A stretch of 64,000 bases of DNA from Nitrospira sp. (GTDB lineage Bacteria > Nitrospirota > Nitrospiria > Nitrospirales > Nitrospiraceae): contig JAFEBI010000007.1 of the NCBI GenBank assembly GCA_018242725.1, positions 92,061 through 156,060 of the forward strand, written 5' to 3'. Every line of letters begins with the position of its first letter. Position 1 is the first letter of the stretch. The notes beneath the pieces are model-generated. The model was given only the letters and a program-made list of their open reading frames with translations, made no database searches and had not been told where the DNA came from. A program made the translations under genes and the position numbers. Positions 55,983-64,000 of the stretch are shown piece after piece.

Positions 55983-57125
55983 ATGCTGAAGCGCTATCTC
56001 TTGGCTCCTGGCCCGACACCCGTACCCCCGGAGGTGTTGTTGGCGATGGCTCGTCCTATGATCCATCACCGCGCCCCCGAATTCGACCCGATCTTTGCCG
56101 AGGTGCGCGAGGGGCTAAAATGGCTATTTCAGACACAAAATGACGTCCTGATGCTGGCTGCATCCGGCACCGGCGGGATGGAAGGCTCTGTGTCCAACTT
56201 TCTATCGCCCGGTGATAAAGCCTTATATGTGAACGCTGGAAAATTCGGTGAGCGCTGGGGCAAGCTGTGTAAAACCTTCGGCGTCCAATCGACGGAAATC
56301 AAGGTCGAGTGGGGCCGTGCGATCGATCCCCAGCAGATCGCCGACGCCTTGAAAAAAGATCCTTCAATTAAAGCTGTCTATGTGCAGGCGAGTGAGACGT
56401 CTACCGGCGTGTCGCATGACGTCAAGGCACTGGGTGAAATCGTCAAAGGGTATGGGAACACCATTTTGGTGGTTGATGCGATTACGGCTCTCGGAGTCTT
56501 CGACCTGAAGACAGACGCATGGGGACTGGATGTCGTCATCACCGGCTCCCAGAAGGCCTTGATGCTACCTCCCGGTATGGCATTCGTGAGTGTAAGCCCC
56601 AAAGCCTGGGCCTTGGCCGACAAAGCAACGAATGCAGCCTTTTACTTTAATTTCAAGAAAGAGCGGGATAATCAGGCCAAGAATCAAACGTTATTTACCC
56701 CGACAGTCTCCCTCATCATCGGGCTTCAGGAAGCCCTCAAGATCATGAGGACAGAAGGATTGGAGCAGATGTTTGCTCGACAGGGACGATTGGCTCATGC
56801 CATGCGAGAAGGGGTGAAAGCGGCCGGCATGGCGCTGTTTCCCAAGGAATCTCCAAGCGATGCTCTCACGGCAGTGTGTGCTCCAGATGGCATTGATGGC
56901 CAGGCCATTTACAAGAATCTTCGCGTGAAGTACGGCATGACCGCAGCCGGCGGACAGGATCACCTCAAGGGGAAAATTTTTCGCCTCTCGCACATGGGGT
57001 ACGCGGATTCATTCGATGTCATCGCCGCCTTGGCTGCAACCGAAATGGTCCTGAAAGGGCTTGGCCATTCGGTCACGCTGGGCAGTGGAGTTGGAAAAGC
57101 GCAAGAGATCTTGATGGTGAAGTAA
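55983..57125 (+). CDS. Class V aminotransferase (alanine-glyoxylate/serine-type)
   Basis: A 380-residue PLP enzyme. It begins YLLAPGPTPVPPEVL, has AASGTGGMEGSVSNFLSPGD for cofactor binding, and places the Schiff-base lysine at Lys191 in TGSQKALMLPPG. The family includes alanine-glyoxylate, serine-pyruvate and phosphoserine transaminases. Direct coupling to serA (16 bases apart) suggests it makes phosphoserine from the serA product. A GGAGGT precedes the ATG. No separate serC was seen. Confidence 0.9.
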   Translation: MLKRYLLAPGPTPVPPEVLLAMARPMIHHRAPEFDPIFAEVREGLKWLFQTQNDVLMLAASGTGGMEGSVSNFLSPGDKALYVNAGKFGERWGKLCKTFGVQSTEIKVEWGRAIDPQQIADALKKDPSIKAVYVQASETSTGVSHDVKALGEIVKGYGNTILVVDAITALGVFDLKTDAWGLDVVITGSQKALMLPPGMAFVSVSPKAWALADKATNAAFYFNFKKERDNQAKNQTLFTPTVSLIIGLQEALKIMRTEGLEQMFARQGRLAHAMREGVKAAGMALFPKESPSDALTAVCAPDGIDGQAIYKNLRVKYGMTAAGGQDHLKGKIFRLSHMGYADSFDVIAALAATEMVLKGLGHSVTLGSGVGKAQEILMVK

Positions 57126-57141
57126 CCACGTGAGGAGTGAC

Positions 57142-58740
57142 ATGTCCGTAGCAGGAATGAAAATTCTGATCAGCGATAGTTTGTCGAAGCAAGGGGTAGC
57201 AGCCTTGGAAAACGCGGGATTTACCGTGGTAGTGAAGTCCAAGATGCCGAAAGATGAGTTGTTCAAGGAAATCAAGGACGCCGATGGACTCATCGTGAGA
57301 TCCGGCACCAAGGTGACCGAGGAACTTCTTGCTGCAGCGGAGAAACTCAAGGTGGTCGGACGGGCCGGATCCGGCCTCGATAATGTCGACACACCTGCGG
57401 CGACCCGTCGCGGCATTGTCGTGATGAATACCCCTGGTGGCAACACTGTGACGACTGCCGAGCATACGCTGTCGATGATCTGCGCCATGAGCCGACGCAT
57501 TCCCCAAGCCACTGCCTCGGTCAAGTCCGGCAAGTGGGAAAAAGATAAATTCATGGGTGTCGAGCTCTATAACAAGGTGCTCGGCATCATCGGCGCCGGA
57601 CAAATCGGCAGCCACTTGACCAAGATGGCGCAGGGAATCGGCATGAGCGTCGTCGCATTTGATCCCTACCTGACGTCTGAGCGAGCCGAGCGGATGGGCG
57701 TGACCATGTTGGATCTTGATGAGCTGTTCCGGCGAGCCGACATTATTTCCGTTCACACACCGTTGACACCGGAAACCAAGGGCATCATCAATGCCCACGC
57801 CATCTCGAAGATGAAGCCTGGAGTACTCATCGTCAACTGCGCGCGTGGTGGAATTATCAACGAACAGGATTTGTGCGAGGCGTTGAAAACAAAACGAGTG
57901 GCTGCCGCCGCCTTCGATGTCTTCGAAGAAGAACCCGTGAAGCCAGACAATCCACTTCTGGCATTGGATAACTTTATTTGCACTCCGCATATCGGTGCCC
58001 AGACCACGGAGGCGCAAGAAAACGTCGCCATCGGAATCGCCGAACAGATCGTTGACTACTTCACCAAAGACGTGGCAAAGGGGGCCGTCAATATCCCTTC
58101 CGTCCCCCCTGAACTGCTACCTCGACTTCAACCCTTTCTCACCCTAGCGGAAAAGCTTGGCTCCCTTCAGACCCAGTTGGTACAGGCCGGTCTTGAACGA
58201 GTGACGGTGGAGTACAGTGGAGAGGTTGCCGGTCTTTCAGTAGCGCCGTTGACCATTGCCGTTCTGAAAGGCCTACTGAACCCAATCATGGAGCATCCCG
58301 TTAATTATGTGAACGCGCCCATCGTCGCGAAGGAGAGGGGCATTGAAGTCAAAGAGATTAAAAGTACCGATGCCGGAGATTTCACAAGCCTGATTCGGGT
58401 TCGTGTCGAGGCAGGGAAGGCGTCGCACCAGGTTGCAGGCACCCTGTATCATAAAAAGGAAGCTAGAATCACCGAGATCGACCAGTTCAAAGTTGAGGTC
58501 GTCCCTGAAGGGCACATGCTGCTCATTCATAATGTTGACCGTCCTGGGGTTATCGGAATGGTGGGGAAAGTCCTCGGTGATCGGGAGATCAATATTCTTC
58601 GCATGCAGTGCGCATTAGAAAAACGTGGCGGCGATGCACTGCTGATCATCGGGTCCGATACGGAGTTTCCGGCTGACACGCTGAACGAGATTCGTACGAG
58701 CTCAAATATTCTCTCCGTCAAGGTCGCGAACCTCTCATAG
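57142..58740 (+). CDS. serA: D-3-phosphoglycerate dehydrogenase
   Basis: First enzyme of serine synthesis, oxidising 3-phosphoglycerate with NAD. The 532-residue protein shows the long SerA architecture: substrate domain (GLIVRSGTKVTEELL), NAD-binding loop (LGIIGAGQIGSHL, near residues 150-162), catalytic Arg in NCARGGI and His in CTPHIGAQT, then an allosteric substrate-binding domain and a C-terminal ACT domain (LLIHNVDRPGVIGMVGKVLG) for serine feedback. GAGGAG precedes the ATG. It follows the aminotransferase gene by 16 bases. Confidence 0.97.
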   Translation: MSVAGMKILISDSLSKQGVAALENAGFTVVVKSKMPKDELFKEIKDADGLIVRSGTKVTEELLAAAEKLKVVGRAGSGLDNVDTPAATRRGIVVMNTPGGNTVTTAEHTLSMICAMSRRIPQATASVKSGKWEKDKFMGVELYNKVLGIIGAGQIGSHLTKMAQGIGMSVVAFDPYLTSERAERMGVTMLDLDELFRRADIISVHTPLTPETKGIINAHAISKMKPGVLIVNCARGGIINEQDLCEALKTKRVAAAAFDVFEEEPVKPDNPLLALDNFICTPHIGAQTTEAQENVAIGIAEQIVDYFTKDVAKGAVNIPSVPPELLPRLQPFLTLAEKLGSLQTQLVQAGLERVTVEYSGEVAGLSVAPLTIAVLKGLLNPIMEHPVNYVNAPIVAKERGIEVKEIKSTDAGDFTSLIRVRVEAGKASHQVAGTLYHKKEARITEIDQFKVEVVPEGHMLLIHNVDRPGVIGMVGKVLGDREINILRMQCALEKRGGDALLIIGSDTEFPADTLNEIRTSSNILSVKVANLS

Positions 58741-58762
58741 GTATCGTCGTCACTAGGGTATT

Positions 58763-60157
58763 ATGGCTGCTGCCCTTTCGGTGCGCGCTGTCTCTTCCGA
58801 GAAGGTCTCCCTCGTACGCGAACGTTCGCTCGTTCCCATCGGAATGGCGACCATTCTTCCGGAGGCGGCCCGTCACGTTCGTCATCTCGAAGCCGAGCTG
58901 CTCCGAGGATTCTACGGATCCGGCTACGACGAAATCATCCTCCCGACTTTTGAGTATCTCGATGTGCTGGCGCCGGGACTCGAGCCTAGATTATCGGAAA
59001 ATTCCTATAAGATCATCGACAGGACAACCGGTCGCATCCTGCTCTTACGGCCTGACGTCACCGCCCAAATTGCGCGAACCGTCGCCATGGGTATGGTCGG
59101 CGCTCGTCTCCCTCTACGGTTGTCGTATCGCGCCACAGTGTTTCGCTATGAACCGGAGCATGTCGGCCGGGACCGCGAGCTCTTTCAAGTCGGCGTCGAA
59201 CTGATCGGGGCGGATGATCCGTCCGCCGACTGCGAAATGATCACCCTGATGATCGAGTCGCTTCGTCAGGTTGGACTCCGATCGTTCAAGGTATCATTGG
59301 GGCATGTCGGGTTTTTCAAAGGCCTCCTGGTGTCCGCCGGACTTTCCGCCGAGGGAAGAAAGCAGGCGGAGGAGGCCGCCTCCAGAAAGGATTTACCGCG
59401 GCTTGAAGAAATCATTTTGCAAGAGCGCGTGAGCAAGCGTTCTGCGCGTCGGATCCTGGACGCGCTCGAGCTCTGCGGAACAGCCGACGTCTTAGTCAAA
59501 GGACGTGCCCTCGCCAAAGGTGAGAACCTTCTGCTGCAAGCCTTAGATCGATTGGCCAGCGTGTATGAAATACTGTGCGCCTCCGGGTTCAAAGACCTGC
59601 TTCTGCTTGATTTAGGGGAATTTCGAGGGTTTGATTACTATGATGGGGTGGTCTTTGACGTATTCTCTGACGGGATCGAGGTGGAATTAGGCGGAGGAGG
59701 ACGGTACAACCACCTCATCGGGCGGTTTGGCCGTGATCTACCATCCACAGGATTTGGACTCAATGTCGATCGCCTCTTTCGAAGCCTCAATCTTTCCGGA
59801 TCCATGCAGCCTCTTGACTCCAAGATTCTTGTGATAGGTCCCACGAACCTGTCGCATGATCTGATTGTCCTAGCCCAGGAACTTCGTCAGGCCGGCTTGC
59901 GAGTATTGCAACGATCCGTTGCGGTCTTTGGCCAAGACTTGACCCGTATTGCTGCGGATGTTGGTCGTGAATCAGGGGCTCCCACGACGATCGTGGTTGG
60001 CACGAATCGATCTCACGAGGATCATGTTTTGCTGTTGCAACAGAGCACGTCACAACGCGTCGGAGCCACGACGAGTACGACCAAGGTCCAGAGACGAACC
60101 GTGCTGAGACAGAACCTTGTTCGCACGCTGTGTGTCAGCCTCGAAGAGGCACCATGA
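58763..60157 (+). CDS. hisZ: ATP phosphoribosyltransferase regulatory subunit
   Basis: A catalytically silent class II aminoacyl-tRNA-synthetase paralogue that activates short HisG in histidine synthesis. The 464-residue protein starts like HisZ (LVPIGMATILPEAARHVRHLEAEL), with GYDEIILPTFEYLD, LLRPDVTAQIAR, YRATVFRYEPE and DRELFQVGVELIG, and later LGEFRGFDYYDGVVF. It is longer than common HisZ because of a C-terminal domain (SKILVIGPTNLSHDLIVL, then PTTIVVGTNR) resembling the anticodon-binding domain of HisRS. It may therefore be an intermediate form. dnaB overlaps its stop (ATGA). Confidence 0.9.
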   Translation: MAAALSVRAVSSEKVSLVRERSLVPIGMATILPEAARHVRHLEAELLRGFYGSGYDEIILPTFEYLDVLAPGLEPRLSENSYKIIDRTTGRILLLRPDVTAQIARTVAMGMVGARLPLRLSYRATVFRYEPEHVGRDRELFQVGVELIGADDPSADCEMITLMIESLRQVGLRSFKVSLGHVGFFKGLLVSAGLSAEGRKQAEEAASRKDLPRLEEIILQERVSKRSARRILDALELCGTADVLVKGRALAKGENLLLQALDRLASVYEILCASGFKDLLLLDLGEFRGFDYYDGVVFDVFSDGIEVELGGGGRYNHLIGRFGRDLPSTGFGLNVDRLFRSLNLSGSMQPLDSKILVIGPTNLSHDLIVLAQELRQAGLRVLQRSVAVFGQDLTRIAADVGRESGAPTTIVVGTNRSHEDHVLLLQQSTSQRVGATTSTTKVQRRTVLRQNLVRTLCVSLEEAP

Positions 60158-61506
60158 TAGCCGGCAGTTCGGTTGATCTCTCCCAACCCAAGCTCCCGCC
60201 ACAAAACTTGGAAGCAGAGCAATCGGTGCTCGGTGCCATCCTTCTCGATAATGCCGCCATGCCGAAGGCGATGGAGCTGCTGGTTGAGGACGACTTCTAT
60301 CGCACCGCCCATAAGAAAGTCTTTCAAGCGATGCTTGAGCTAGCTGACACAGGGGAAGTCATCGATCACATTACGTTGACCGAGCGGCTCAAGGCCAGAA
60401 AGGAGCTTGAGGCAGTTGGAGGAGCGGCATACCTCGCGGAATTGGTCCAGATTGTCCCGAGCTCGGCCAACATTCGCTATCACTGCAAGATCGTTCGAGA
60501 CAAGGCCGTCGCCCGTCAGCTGATCAGTACGTCGACAGAGGTACTGACCAGAGGATATGAGGGAACCGCTTCTATCGATGACTTGCTCGATTTTGCCGAG
60601 CGGTCGGTATTCAGCATTGCCCAAGGGAAGCTGGAGCGATCGTTTAGCCCGATCAGTCAGGTCATTAAAGAAAGTCTGGATGTCATCGATAAACTGTCGA
60701 AACGAAAAGAACATGTCACCGGTGTGCCGACTGGTTATTATGATCTCGATGATATTACAGCTGGGCTTCAGGCGTCGGACTTGATCGTCGTGGCAGGGCG
60801 GCCAAGTATGGGAAAAACAAGCCTGGCGTTGGGGTTTGCGACACATGCCGCCATTCACGCCAACACGGTCGTCGGGATCTTCAGCTTGGAAATGTCCAAA
60901 CCCCAAATTGTCCTGCGCATGCTCAGCTCTGAAGCACGTGTCGATTCACATGCGCTCCGCACGGGCAAACTACAGAAAGAAGACTGGTGGAGACTGGCAG
61001 AAGCCGCCGGTCGGTTGGAACAGGCCTCGATCTATATCGACGACACCGGAGGAATTACCGTCCAGCAGATGCGCGGGAAAGCCCGTCGCCTCAAAGCGGA
61101 AAAGGGGCTGGATCTGCTCATCGTCGACTACCTGCAATTGATGCAAGGCCGAAGCGATTCAGAATCTCGCCAACAGGAGATCTCAGATATCTCTCGTTCC
61201 TTGAAAGCCTTAGCCAAAGAACTCAATGTTCCCGTGATCGCATTGTCTCAGTTAAGTCGTGCCGTGGAGGCGCGCAAACCACCCATTCCCATGCTGGCCG
61301 ATCTTCGGGAAAGTGGAGCGATCGAGCAGGATGCCGATGTGGTCATGTTCATTTACCGTGAAGACGTCTACGATCAGAACTCGGAACGAAAGGGGATCGC
61401 GGACATCATTGTCAGCAAACATCGAAACGGACCCATCGGGAAGAAAGAGCTGTTTTTTCAGGATCGCTACGCCAAATTTGAAAGCCTCGATCTTCGTGAA
61501 GCCTAA
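60154..61506 (+). CDS. dnaB: Replicative DNA helicase
   Basis: Hexameric 5'-3' helicase of the replication fork, about 450 residues. The N-terminal primase-binding domain starts LPPQNLEAEQSVLGAILLDN. The RecA-like domain has Walker A GRPSMGKTS (215-223), EMSKPQIVLRMLSSEARV, LLIVDYLQLMQG and the sensor/arginine segments RSLKALAKELNVPVIALSQL and DLRESGAIEQDADVVMFIYR. The ATG at 60154 overlaps the hisZ stop. It is a standard-length DnaB without an intein. Confidence 0.97.
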   Translation: MIAGSSVDLSQPKLPPQNLEAEQSVLGAILLDNAAMPKAMELLVEDDFYRTAHKKVFQAMLELADTGEVIDHITLTERLKARKELEAVGGAAYLAELVQIVPSSANIRYHCKIVRDKAVARQLISTSTEVLTRGYEGTASIDDLLDFAERSVFSIAQGKLERSFSPISQVIKESLDVIDKLSKRKEHVTGVPTGYYDLDDITAGLQASDLIVVAGRPSMGKTSLALGFATHAAIHANTVVGIFSLEMSKPQIVLRMLSSEARVDSHALRTGKLQKEDWWRLAEAAGRLEQASIYIDDTGGITVQQMRGKARRLKAEKGLDLLIVDYLQLMQGRSDSESRQQEISDISRSLKALAKELNVPVIALSQLSRAVEARKPPIPMLADLRESGAIEQDADVVMFIYREDVYDQNSERKGIADIIVSKHRNGPIGKKELFFQDRYAKFESLDLREA

Positions 61507-61800
61507 CAGGCCATTGAGAACCCTTGTTACGCTTGGGCCGAACTTGCCAAAGAACAATCCAGGATATTGAGACAGACTCTCTGACGCAGCGGCATTCTCG
61601 TCCTTCCCTCACTGTTCATATCTCGCACTCGAAGGGCGCCTCGCAAGAAACGTTTCACTCGCTTGAACACAAGAGAAGAATCACGGTGTTCAGTCTCCTC
61701 ACGAGACATCGAGCGGTTTGCGCATCCTTCCGGCACTCGGTATAATCTCCATGTGCCCATGCCAATCCAACCTACTGAACACAATAGGCAGGACCTAAAC

Positions 61801-63627
61801 ATGACGTTTGGCAACAGATCGTCTAGAAGAACTGGGGTTGTTCCATTCGGAGTAAGTTGGCTCATCCCATGTGTCCTTGTTGCCTGCGCGGCGGCCCCGC
61901 AACCTCAAAAGTCCGTTCAGCCCCCCATTGCGACGCAACCGCCTTCACCGGCTGCGCCTGAGTCTGAGGCAACATATCATTTCATGATGGGACACCAGGC
62001 GGAGCTCTCACAGGACATCGATACTGCCCTCAAGGAGTATCACACCGCCTTACAGATCGACCCGAAGTCACGAGAGGTCCAGTCGCGTTTGGCAGCCCTC
62101 TATTTTACGTTGGGAGATTTTCCCCAGGCCGTTCGGTATGCCGAAGAAGTTGGACAGGGGACTGGGCAAGAACCACAGATGCTCACACAGATGGCCGGCA
62201 TCCTCGCCAGTACGGGGAAACCGGAACGTGCGCTTGAACTGTTGGACAAGGCAATCGCCGGCGCCCCGGAGAGGGGAGAGTCCTACTTCCCCAAAGGATT
62301 GATCCTGTTAAACCAAAAGCGATTCGCCGAGGCCGAGCAAGCCGTGAAGAAAGGCCTGCAGTACAGCTCCGATTCGCCGATCGGTCACTATTACTTGGGT
62401 CGGATTTCTCTGGAGGCCGGAAACTCCGACCAAGCCGTGGCGAACTTTGACCGCGCCATCACCGTGAATCCCGCGTTTGAACCGGCCTATCTTGCGCAAG
62501 CGTCGGTGTTTGAATCACGCCACGAGAAGGACAAAGCCATAGCCGTTCTGAAGCGGTATCTTGAGCAGGTTAATCCGCGCAATCGAGACATTCGCCAGCA
62601 TTTGGTTCAGTTGTACATCGCAACCAAAGACTATACTGGAGGCCTCGCAGAACTTGAAACGATATTGCAGGACAATCCCGGAGATCTCGATGCCCAATTG
62701 CGGATGGCACTGATCTATGGTGAGAAAAAAGAATTCGCCAAGGCGATCAGTCGATTGACCGAGATTTTGAGCGCGAAACCGGCAGAGCTCAAGGTGCGGG
62801 ACTACCTGGGATATTTGTATGAAGAATCGAAGGATTTTAACAAGGCCATAGAAACCTATCGGTACAACATTCAGTTAGACCCAAGGTTCTCAGACAGCCA
62901 CATGCACCTGGGTGTGCTTCTCTACCGACTTAAACAGTTCCCGGAAGCCGTGACGCATCTCGCTGAAGCCGTGCGTCTGGTGCCGAAGCAACCGGAGCCA
63001 TACATCGTACTGGGATTGGCGCATGTGCAAAATGATCAGTTCGAAAAGGCCACGCAAGCATTTGAGGAAGGAATTCGGCATAACCCGAAGAACGCCGACC
63101 TTCATTTCAACCTTGGGACGGCGTACGATAAGTTGAATCGATTCGAGGACGTGGAACATGCGATGGAAACAGCGCTCTCTCTGGATCCTCATCATGCGGA
63201 TGCGTTGAATTATCTCGGGTACAGCTATGCGGACCGCGGGGTCAAGATTGAACAGGCTTTGTCCTTGACGAAGCGGGCGGTCGCACTGAAACCGGAGAAT
63301 GGGTACTACGTGGATAGCCTCGGATGGGCCTTCTATAAGTCCGGTATGCTCACAGAGGCCCTTATCGAGATCAAGAAAGCCGTCGCACTGGTCGGCGATG
63401 ATCCTGTGATCTACGAGCATTTGGGAGATATCTATATCAAACAACAGAAGTCGAGTGATGCACGCGAGGCCTGGTTCCACTCACTTGAGCTCGACCCTTC
63501 CAACGACAAACTGCTCCAACGCTTCCGTGAGCATGGCATGGCCAATCCTGCCTATGAAGAACGAATCCAACAGGCTAAACGCCGTGTTGCGGAGAAGACC
63601 CAGAGTCAACGGGTTACTCTTCCCTAA
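61801..63627 (+). CDS. Large TPR-repeat lipoprotein
   Basis: A 608-residue protein from the ATG at 61801 (61759 is an alternative). The signal VVPFGVSWLIPCVLVAC ends with a lipobox-like Cys29, then a Pro/Ala/Gln-rich linker. At least 12 TPR units follow (for example ALKEYHTALQIDPKSREVQS, ALELLDKAIAGAPERGESYF, AVANFDRAITVNPAFEPAYL, AIETYRYNIQLDPRFSDSHM). Such proteins act as scaffolds at the outer membrane or in polysaccharide or pilus assembly. Its position next to a pilin gene raises a pilus role, which is unproven. Confidence 0.85.
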   Translation: MTFGNRSSRRTGVVPFGVSWLIPCVLVACAAAPQPQKSVQPPIATQPPSPAAPESEATYHFMMGHQAELSQDIDTALKEYHTALQIDPKSREVQSRLAALYFTLGDFPQAVRYAEEVGQGTGQEPQMLTQMAGILASTGKPERALELLDKAIAGAPERGESYFPKGLILLNQKRFAEAEQAVKKGLQYSSDSPIGHYYLGRISLEAGNSDQAVANFDRAITVNPAFEPAYLAQASVFESRHEKDKAIAVLKRYLEQVNPRNRDIRQHLVQLYIATKDYTGGLAELETILQDNPGDLDAQLRMALIYGEKKEFAKAISRLTEILSAKPAELKVRDYLGYLYEESKDFNKAIETYRYNIQLDPRFSDSHMHLGVLLYRLKQFPEAVTHLAEAVRLVPKQPEPYIVLGLAHVQNDQFEKATQAFEEGIRHNPKNADLHFNLGTAYDKLNRFEDVEHAMETALSLDPHHADALNYLGYSYADRGVKIEQALSLTKRAVALKPENGYYVDSLGWAFYKSGMLTEALIEIKKAVALVGDDPVIYEHLGDIYIKQQKSSDAREAWFHSLELDPSNDKLLQRFREHGMANPAYEERIQQAKRRVAEKTQSQRVTLP

Positions 63628-63769
63628 ACTGCTTGCTATCCAATGATCCTGACTGCTTGTACCAGTGATCGTCTGGTTTCTTGACCCGTTGCAGCCCTCT
63701 TCCCACGCCCAAAGTGCCAATTCTTGGTCATTGAGAACACATTGCGGTTACAAGACCGTCCATCGACGA

Positions 63770-63790
63770 CTACCAGCCTGGTGGCTTTTT
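63770..63790 (+). terminator. Likely Rho-independent terminator before the pilin leader
   Basis: CTACCA at 63770-63775 pairs with TGGTGG at 63779-63784 (one G-T pair) around a three-base loop, and C then TTTTT follow. The stem is short, so efficiency is uncertain, but the position between the TPR lipoprotein and the pilin leader is suitable. Confidence 0.55.
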
Positions 63791-63835
63791 CATAACCCAT
63801 TGCAACATCAGGGATCAGTGCTACCTTGAGCCTTG

Positions 63836-63918
63836 TTACTGACCGGCATTGAACCTGCTAAGAGAACCGGTAGGCGGCAACCAAGGCGCCGCAGGTTATG
63901 AACCAAGCCGGTCAGTGA
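63836..63918 (+). promoter_or_regulatory. Structured leader RNA candidate upstream of the pilin gene
   Basis: A long nested hairpin lies in the pilin leader. The outer stem is a perfect 10 base pairs (ACTGACCGGC at 63838-63847 with GCCGGTCAGT at 63907-63916, extendable by two). A seven-pair inner stem follows (AACCTGC at 63852-63858 with GCAGGTT at 63891-63897). A third small stem is GGCG at 63873 with CGCC at 63887. Two asymmetric internal loops separate them. The structure ends about ten bases before the pilin ribosome-binding site. It could be a riboswitch, a protein-binding site or an RNA-stability element. I could not match it to a known family. Confidence 0.55.
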
Positions 63919-63941
63919 ACCATCAACAAGGAGGCAGGACA

Positions 63942-64000
63942 ATGTTGACGTCGCTCCGTAAACAAGAGGGTTTTACCCTCATTGAGTTGATGATCGTCGT
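63942..64000 (+). CDS. pilA: Type IV pilin (3' end outside the window)
   Basis: The first 19 codons read MLTSLRKQEGFTLIELMIVV. The prepilin cleavage site Gly-Phe and the Glu at mature position 5 are present, as required for type IV pilins or minor pseudopilins. AAGGAGG at 63928-63934 precedes the ATG by seven bases. The rest is cut by the window end. The very short leader (10 residues) is typical of PilA-like major pilins. A minor pilin or pseudopilin cannot be excluded. Confidence 0.88.
   Translation, partial: MLTSLRKQEGFTLIELMIV

Noticed and set aside
63791..63941. A c-di-GMP (GEMM) riboswitch before the pilin gene
   Set aside because: The 3' half has a faint GGTAGG-like resemblance, but the conserved 5' motif and the tetraloop pairing are missing, so it is not called as GEMM.

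Overview
The window reads as a bacterial chromosome segment of moderate-to-high GC, most likely from Nitrospira (Nitrospirota). This rests on the combination of an exosortase/PEP-CTERM sorting unit inside an exopolysaccharide locus, secreted Fn3/BACON-type proteins, type IV pilus ATPases, and a serA/hisZ/dnaB housekeeping block. The genus is an inference from gene content, not from a marker gene. I saw no rRNA, tRNA or CRISPR array.

Positions 1-32.4 kb are a large surface-polysaccharide locus, nearly all on the + strand. It opens with a nucleotide-sugar epimerase cut by the window edge, a DegT aminotransferase and a PglD/NeuD-like acyltransferase, which look like an N-acylated amino-sugar branch. 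Next come two secreted proteins: a 1464-residue dimethylformamidase-like/DUF4082 multidomain protein and a 537-residue protein of unknown fold. A Wzx flippase, several glycosyltransferases, a glycosyltransferase-methyltransferase fusion, a DUF354 protein, two asparagine-synthase-type amidotransferases and an O-antigen ligase/polymerase follow. A secreted beta-helix protein (- strand), a broken IS5-type element, rfbA and rfbC, a multiply broken rfbB, a NodB-like deacetylase, a degenerate GGDEF-like protein, a Gfo/Idh/MocA oxidoreductase and an initiating sugar-phosphate transferase complete the locus.

Positions 32.4-40.5 kb begin with a decayed IS3-type element. After it lies an exosortase unit: a Fn3 lipoprotein, the exosortase with Cys/Arg/His intact, a FemAB-like protein, and a small PEP-CTERM protein closed by a strong terminator. 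Three BACON-like/Fn3 secreted paralogues and a second Fn3 lipoprotein run on the opposite strand. The likely theme is polysaccharide assembly coupled to sorting of surface proteins.

Positions 40.9-49.7 kb hold pyruvate kinase, a MinD-like ATPase, and a run of small exported proteins: two unknowns, a DUF4412-like protein, an intradiol-dioxygenase-like protein, an Slp lipoprotein and an outer-membrane barrel. A YidB-like protein and a membrane-anchored cytochrome c follow.

Positions 49.8-64 kb are more conserved: pilU and pilT, bioF, a TPR membrane protein, an MltD-like lytic transglycosylase, a class V aminotransferase with serA (serine synthesis), hisZ overlapping dnaB, a TPR lipoprotein, and the first codons of a type IV pilin behind a long base-paired leader.

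The strongest unusual signals are: (i) two Asn-synthase-type enzymes and a secreted amidase-like protein in one polysaccharide locus; (ii) a degenerate GGDEF-like domain occurring both alone and fused to the initiating sugar transferase two genes away; (iii) a compact exosortase unit with one very small Lys/Pro-rich substrate; (iv) the inactivated rfbB beside intact rfbA/rfbC; and (v) the structured pilin leader.
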